A DNA stretch of 35,620 nucleotides from Paracoccaceae bacterium. Its GTDB lineage: Bacteria > Pseudomonadota > Alphaproteobacteria > Rhodobacterales > Rhodobacteraceae. Below the pieces are notes generated by a model that was given only the letters and a program-made list of their open reading frames with translations, was not told where the DNA came from and searched no databases. Every line of letters starts with the position of its first letter. Within the stretch, counting starts at the first letter, position 1. Where the stretch lies: contig CANHLE010000028.1 of NCBI GenBank assembly GCA_947461435.1, forward strand, positions 1 through 35,620. The letters run 5' to 3'. A program made the translations under genes and the position numbers. This document shows positions 33,644-35,620 of the stretch, piece after piece.

Positions 33644-34093
33644 ATGACCCAAAGCAACCCAAACCTTCGCCGCACCGAACGATCCTTGCCGATCGCCCTG
33701 TTGCGCGCCCGCGAAAGGGTGATGGGACCCATTCGCGACATGCTGGCAAGTTCGGGGATCAATGAACAGAAATGGCGCGTCTTGCGCGTTCTGGAAGAGC
33801 AAGGCGCCTTGGAGCAGACCGCAATTGCCCAAGCCGCCTGCCTGCTTTTGCCCAGCCTGACGCGAATCCTGCGCAATCTGGAAGAGGATGATCTGATTGC
33901 CCGTCAGGAAGATTCGAAAGATCGCCGCAAATCCATCGTGTCCATTACACCCGCCGGGCGCCACCTGATTGACTCGCACGCGGCGCAAAGCGATCTGTTG
34001 CTGACCCGCCTGGAACAAAAATTCGGCGCGCAGCGCCTGAACGAGCTGCTGAACCTGCTTGATGACCTGCGCCAACTGGATCTTTCGGACTAA
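33644..34093 (+). CDS. hpaR: MarR-family repressor of homoprotocatechuate degradation
   Basis: HpaR represses the hpa operon and is released by pathway substrates. The 149-residue winged-helix protein shows SLPIALLRARERVMGPIRDML at the start, INEQKWRVLRVLEEQGALEQTAIAQAACLLLPSLTRILRNLEEDDLIAR for the recognition region, and the wing EDSKDRRKSIVSITPAGRHLI. These agree with HpaR-type MarR proteins (INEQQWRVLR and LPSLTRIL are characteristic). It is divergent from hpaF, with a 94-nt gap holding a candidate operator, so it probably also controls itself. Confidence 0.94.
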   Translation: MTQSNPNLRRTERSLPIALLRARERVMGPIRDMLASSGINEQKWRVLRVLEEQGALEQTAIAQAACLLLPSLTRILRNLEEDDLIARQEDSKDRRKSIVSITPAGRHLIDSHAAQSDLLLTRLEQKFGAQRLNELLNLLDDLRQLDLSD

Positions 34094-34120
34094 GGCCATT
34101 ACCAAAGGTATAGCGCGCCG

Positions 34121-34137
34121 AAAACTACCGAAGTTTT
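34121..34137 (+). terminator. Weak hairpin after hpaR
   Basis: AAAACT and AGTTTT form a 6-bp stem with a 5-nt loop, 28 nt after the hpaR stop. The arm ends in four T residues. The stem is AT-rich and weak. Confidence 0.3.
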
Positions 34138-34194
34138 GTCGTAATGATGCCCCAATCAGAGGTTCTAGTCTGATGATTAACGAGGGAGGCACCT

Positions 34195-34389
34195 ATGGCC
34201 GCGATCATGGTTTTGGTTTCTGGATGGATTGGATTGGCCTATGCCATCGTCGGACATATCATTTCGGATAGCACTTTTGGTCAGTTTTTCATGACATGGA
34301 TGCAAGTCGGATTGATCGCTTTGGCGGTCTTTGCCTTGATCGCCTGCGTTCGCCGCTTGGGCGGACATATGTCGGCGCAGCACGCCTAA
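34195..34389 (+). CDS. Small membrane protein, two helices
   Basis: The 64-residue protein has two hydrophobic stretches (about 2-23, MVLVSGWIGLAYAIVGHII, and 30-52, FFMTWMQVGLIALAVFALIAC) and a short basic/His tail. It is probably an inner-membrane protein with both ends on the same side. GAGGGAGG just before the ATG is a strong ribosome site, which supports a real gene. No family recognised. It stands alone between hpaR and the cold-shock gene. Confidence 0.75.
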   Translation: MAAIMVLVSGWIGLAYAIVGHIISDSTFGQFFMTWMQVGLIALAVFALIACVRRLGGHMSAQHA

Positions 34390-34546
34390 GGGATTTTTCC
34401 TTGCATTTCTGTGGCTTTGCGGGCAAGGTCTGCGGGCTACGTTGACTACCTCGATCCCTGTTCCGTTTACGGCATCAGCTTCGACCACAGCTGACAAAGC
34501 CAGGCAGTCGCAATCCGCGGACCGCAAAACGACAGGAGACTTCACG
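34390..34546 (+). promoter_or_regulatory. Leader region of the cold-shock gene
   Basis: The 157-nt gap before the cold-shock ATG contains TTGACT at 34442-34447, a candidate -35 box, with a weak GTTTAC 17 nt later. This would give a leader of about 70 nt. Longer structured leaders regulate csp mRNAs in other bacteria. The gene has CAGGAG 7-12 nt before its ATG. Confidence 0.35.
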
Positions 34547-34753
34547 ATGGCCAAAGGCACCGTGAAATGGTTCAACGAAACTAAAGGCTTCGGCTTTATC
34601 GCACCGGAAGGCGGCAAAAAGGACGTTTTCGTTCACATCACCGCTTTGGAGCGTGCAGGTCTGCGCGGTCTGAAAGACGGACAAGCCGTGACGTTCGACA
34701 TCGAAGCAGGCCGTGATGGCCGCGAATCGGCGATCAACATCGCTCTCGACTAG
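34547..34753 (+). CDS. cspA: Cold-shock-domain protein (CspA family)
   Basis: The 68-residue protein is a single cold-shock domain that binds single-stranded RNA and DNA. The RNP1 motif KGFGFI (residues 13-18) and RNP2 motif VFVHI (27-31) are intact, within MAKGTVKWFNETKGFGFI. An upstream in-frame ATG at 34442 would add 35 non-homologous residues and is rejected. Length is typical of the family. It is monocistronic, with a strong terminator behind it. Alphaproteobacteria carry several csp genes, so the symbol is a family label rather than an orthology claim. Confidence 0.94.
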   Translation: MAKGTVKWFNETKGFGFIAPEGGKKDVFVHITALERAGLRGLKDGQAVTFDIEAGRDGRESAINIALD

Positions 34754-34777
34754 GATTTGGCCCTATGGGCTATGCAA

Positions 34778-34807
34778 GGGGCGGCGCCGCAAGGTGCCGC
34801 CCTTTTT
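34778..34807 (+). terminator. Rho-independent terminator after the cold-shock gene
   Basis: GGGCGGCGCC and GGTGCCGCCC form a 10-bp stem (one G-U pair) around a GCAA tetraloop, followed by five T residues. It starts about 25 nt after the csp stop. This is the best intrinsic terminator in the window. Confidence 0.9.
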
Positions 34808-34827
34808 GCTGAAACGCCGCGCCGACG

Positions 34828-35256
34828 CTAAACGTACAGCGCCATGCGCGCGCGCAGCGCATGTTCAAATCCGACCCGCAGCGACACCGCCGAAAGCGGC
34901 GCGCGCAAAATGGTCGGGCTTTCGCGGCCCTGCGGGAACACCTGATCGCGGCACTCGGCGCTGAACATGATCATCGGCACCTTCGCGGCCACCTCGCCCA
35001 GCAGACGAAAGGCCCGGTGCCCACTGGCAAGACCGCCAAAAGCGTCGGCATCCATGATGAACAGGCCATAGCCAGAGGGATCCGTAAAAAGTTTGTCCAA
35101 GGCAGAGAAAATTTCGTCTTCCCGTTCAATCCGGCAGCCAAGACCGGCTATCCGCTGAATGGCCTGATCCGATGCCCCGGCCGTAAGAACCATGGTTCGT
35201 ACCGAAATGCCAACCGGTGTGGCCTCGTCGGTTTCAATCGCCCTGAGAAGTTGCAT
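34828..35256 (-). CDS. Receiver-like (CheY-fold) protein with degenerate phosphorylation site
   Basis: The protein of about 142 residues follows the alternating pattern of a response-regulator receiver: strand VRTMVLTAG, strand LFIMDADAFGG with a candidate acceptor Asp69 or Asp71, strand VPMIMFSAE with Ser99 at the Thr/Ser position, and TILRAPLSAVSLRVGFEHAL at the end. The conserved Lys of the K-P motif is replaced (R-A-P), and the early acidic pair is not evident, so phosphorylation may be lost. No output domain is attached. The start is uncertain: 35256 is used here, while upstream ATGs at 35295 and 35370 would extend it. Confidence 0.6.
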   Translation of the reverse strand: MQLLRAIETDEATPVGISVRTMVLTAGASDQAIQRIAGLGCRIEREDEIFSALDKLFTDPSGYGLFIMDADAFGGLASGHRAFRLLGEVAAKVPMIMFSAECRDQVFPQGRESPTILRAPLSAVSLRVGFEHALRARMALYV

Positions 35257-35422
35257 GCCCAATACCCCAACGTTTCGTGAGACCACTATCGCCATTAACC
35301 AAGGCCGAATTCGGATCAGATCGTGACATTTTTTAACCCATTGTTTCCCATTCGGTTGCGCGTGGGGCACTGCGGTGGTCTAGTGCCAGTCAAGACAGAC
35401 CGTGACCCCGAGCGTGCAGCCA

Positions 35423-35620
35423 ATGGATTACCAAAACGTCATTGATGAAGCGACTTGGGGCTTTATTGCCAAGTCAGAGGCCCATTATCCCCCAGAAACT
35501 GCATCGTATTCGATTGATCGGCAGCGCCAGATCTATGACACGATGTGCCGAGAGTTCTTTGCGGGCTATCCCCCCGGCATTACGGCACAGGACGAAACAA
35601 TCGGGGGCGTGCCCTGCCGC
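35423..35620 (+). CDS. Alpha/beta-hydrolase (esterase/lipase family), N-terminal part only
   Basis: Sixty-six codons run from an ATG at 35423 to the right edge without a stop. The segment (MDYQNVIDEATWGFIAKSEA ... IDRQRQIYDTMCREFFAGYPPG ... QDETIGGVPCR) resembles the N-terminal cap region of HSL-type alpha/beta-hydrolases in Rhodobacteraceae. The nucleophile elbow and catalytic triad would lie beyond the window, so the enzyme class is inferred from the lead sequence only. It is divergent from the receiver-like gene with 166 nt between. Confidence 0.65.
   Translation, partial: MDYQNVIDEATWGFIAKSEAHYPPETASYSIDRQRQIYDTMCREFFAGYPPGITAQDETIGGVPCR

Noticed and set aside
1-35620. CRISPR arrays, insertion sequences, prophage or toxin-antitoxin modules
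   Set aside because: No regularly spaced repeats, transposase or integrase domains, phage structural genes or recognisable toxin genes were seen on either strand.

Overview
The window is GC-rich, gene-dense chromosomal DNA, most likely from an alphaproteobacterium of the Rhodobacteraceae/Rhodobacterales type. Pointers to this are a class I lysyl-tRNA synthetase, aerobic HemF, short intergenic gaps with many ATGA/GTGA stop-start overlaps, and proteins that read like roseobacter/Rhodobacter homologues (NadD, the DMSP-lyase-family cupin, the terminal alpha/beta-hydrolase). I saw no rRNA, tRNA, CRISPR array, insertion sequence or prophage gene. All calls were made by reading the sequence; no database search was run.

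Layout. 1-3.7 kb: a YbbA/YbbP-type ABC export pair (the permease runs off the left edge) divergent from a TesA-like GDSL esterase, with the two start codons sharing one CATG. 3.8-9.9 kb (+): a tightly overlapped module of an FAD-linked D-2-hydroxyacid dehydrogenase, two tandem paralogous MFS transporters, a PLP aminotransferase and a DMT permease. 9.9-14.1 kb (-): hemF, cobS, a LysE-type exporter, a small Imm10-like protein, an agmatinase and a DMSP-lyase-family cupin. 14.2-17.4 kb: a small lipoprotein, an unrecognised 179-aa protein, lysK and a TerB-like protein. 17.5-22.1 kb (-): a membrane-anchored protein with a histone-H1-like linker and a helix-hairpin-helix end, an OmpA-family protein, a D-Ala-D-Ala carboxypeptidase and nadD. 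22.2-24.2 kb (+): ettA and a small secreted protein. 24.2-26.3 kb: a non-coding stretch with a diverged direct repeat, a 25-residue membrane peptide and a secreted parallel beta-helix protein.

26.3-34.1 kb is the clearest pathway. It is a meta-cleavage operon for homoprotocatechuate (3,4-dihydroxyphenylacetate), transcribed leftward as hpaF-hpaE-hpaD-hpaG-hpaH-hpaI, with a divergent MarR-family regulator hpaR and a recognisable promoter/operator between them. HpaD opens the ring, HpaE oxidises the semialdehyde, HpaF and HpaG isomerise and decarboxylate, HpaH hydrates, and HpaI cleaves the product to pyruvate and succinate semialdehyde. HpaD is the vicinal-oxygen-chelate type rather than the LigB type of E. 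coli, and HpaG is a single-domain protein. The hydroxylase genes hpaBC are not in the window. Downstream on the same strand lie a UspA protein, an unusual cytosolic M23 metallopeptidase homologue and a YciA thioesterase.

34.1-35.6 kb holds a 64-residue membrane protein, a cold-shock protein with a long leader and a strong terminator, a degenerate receiver-like protein, and the start of an alpha/beta-hydrolase cut by the right edge.

Most of the window is ordinary metabolism. The best candidates for something undescribed are the hydroxyacid dehydrogenase/twin-MFS/aminotransferase/DMT module, the leaderless M23 protein that looks like a freed module of a larger aminotransferase fusion, the cupin-agmatinase pair, and the repeat-bearing intergenic region at 24.2-24.5 kb.
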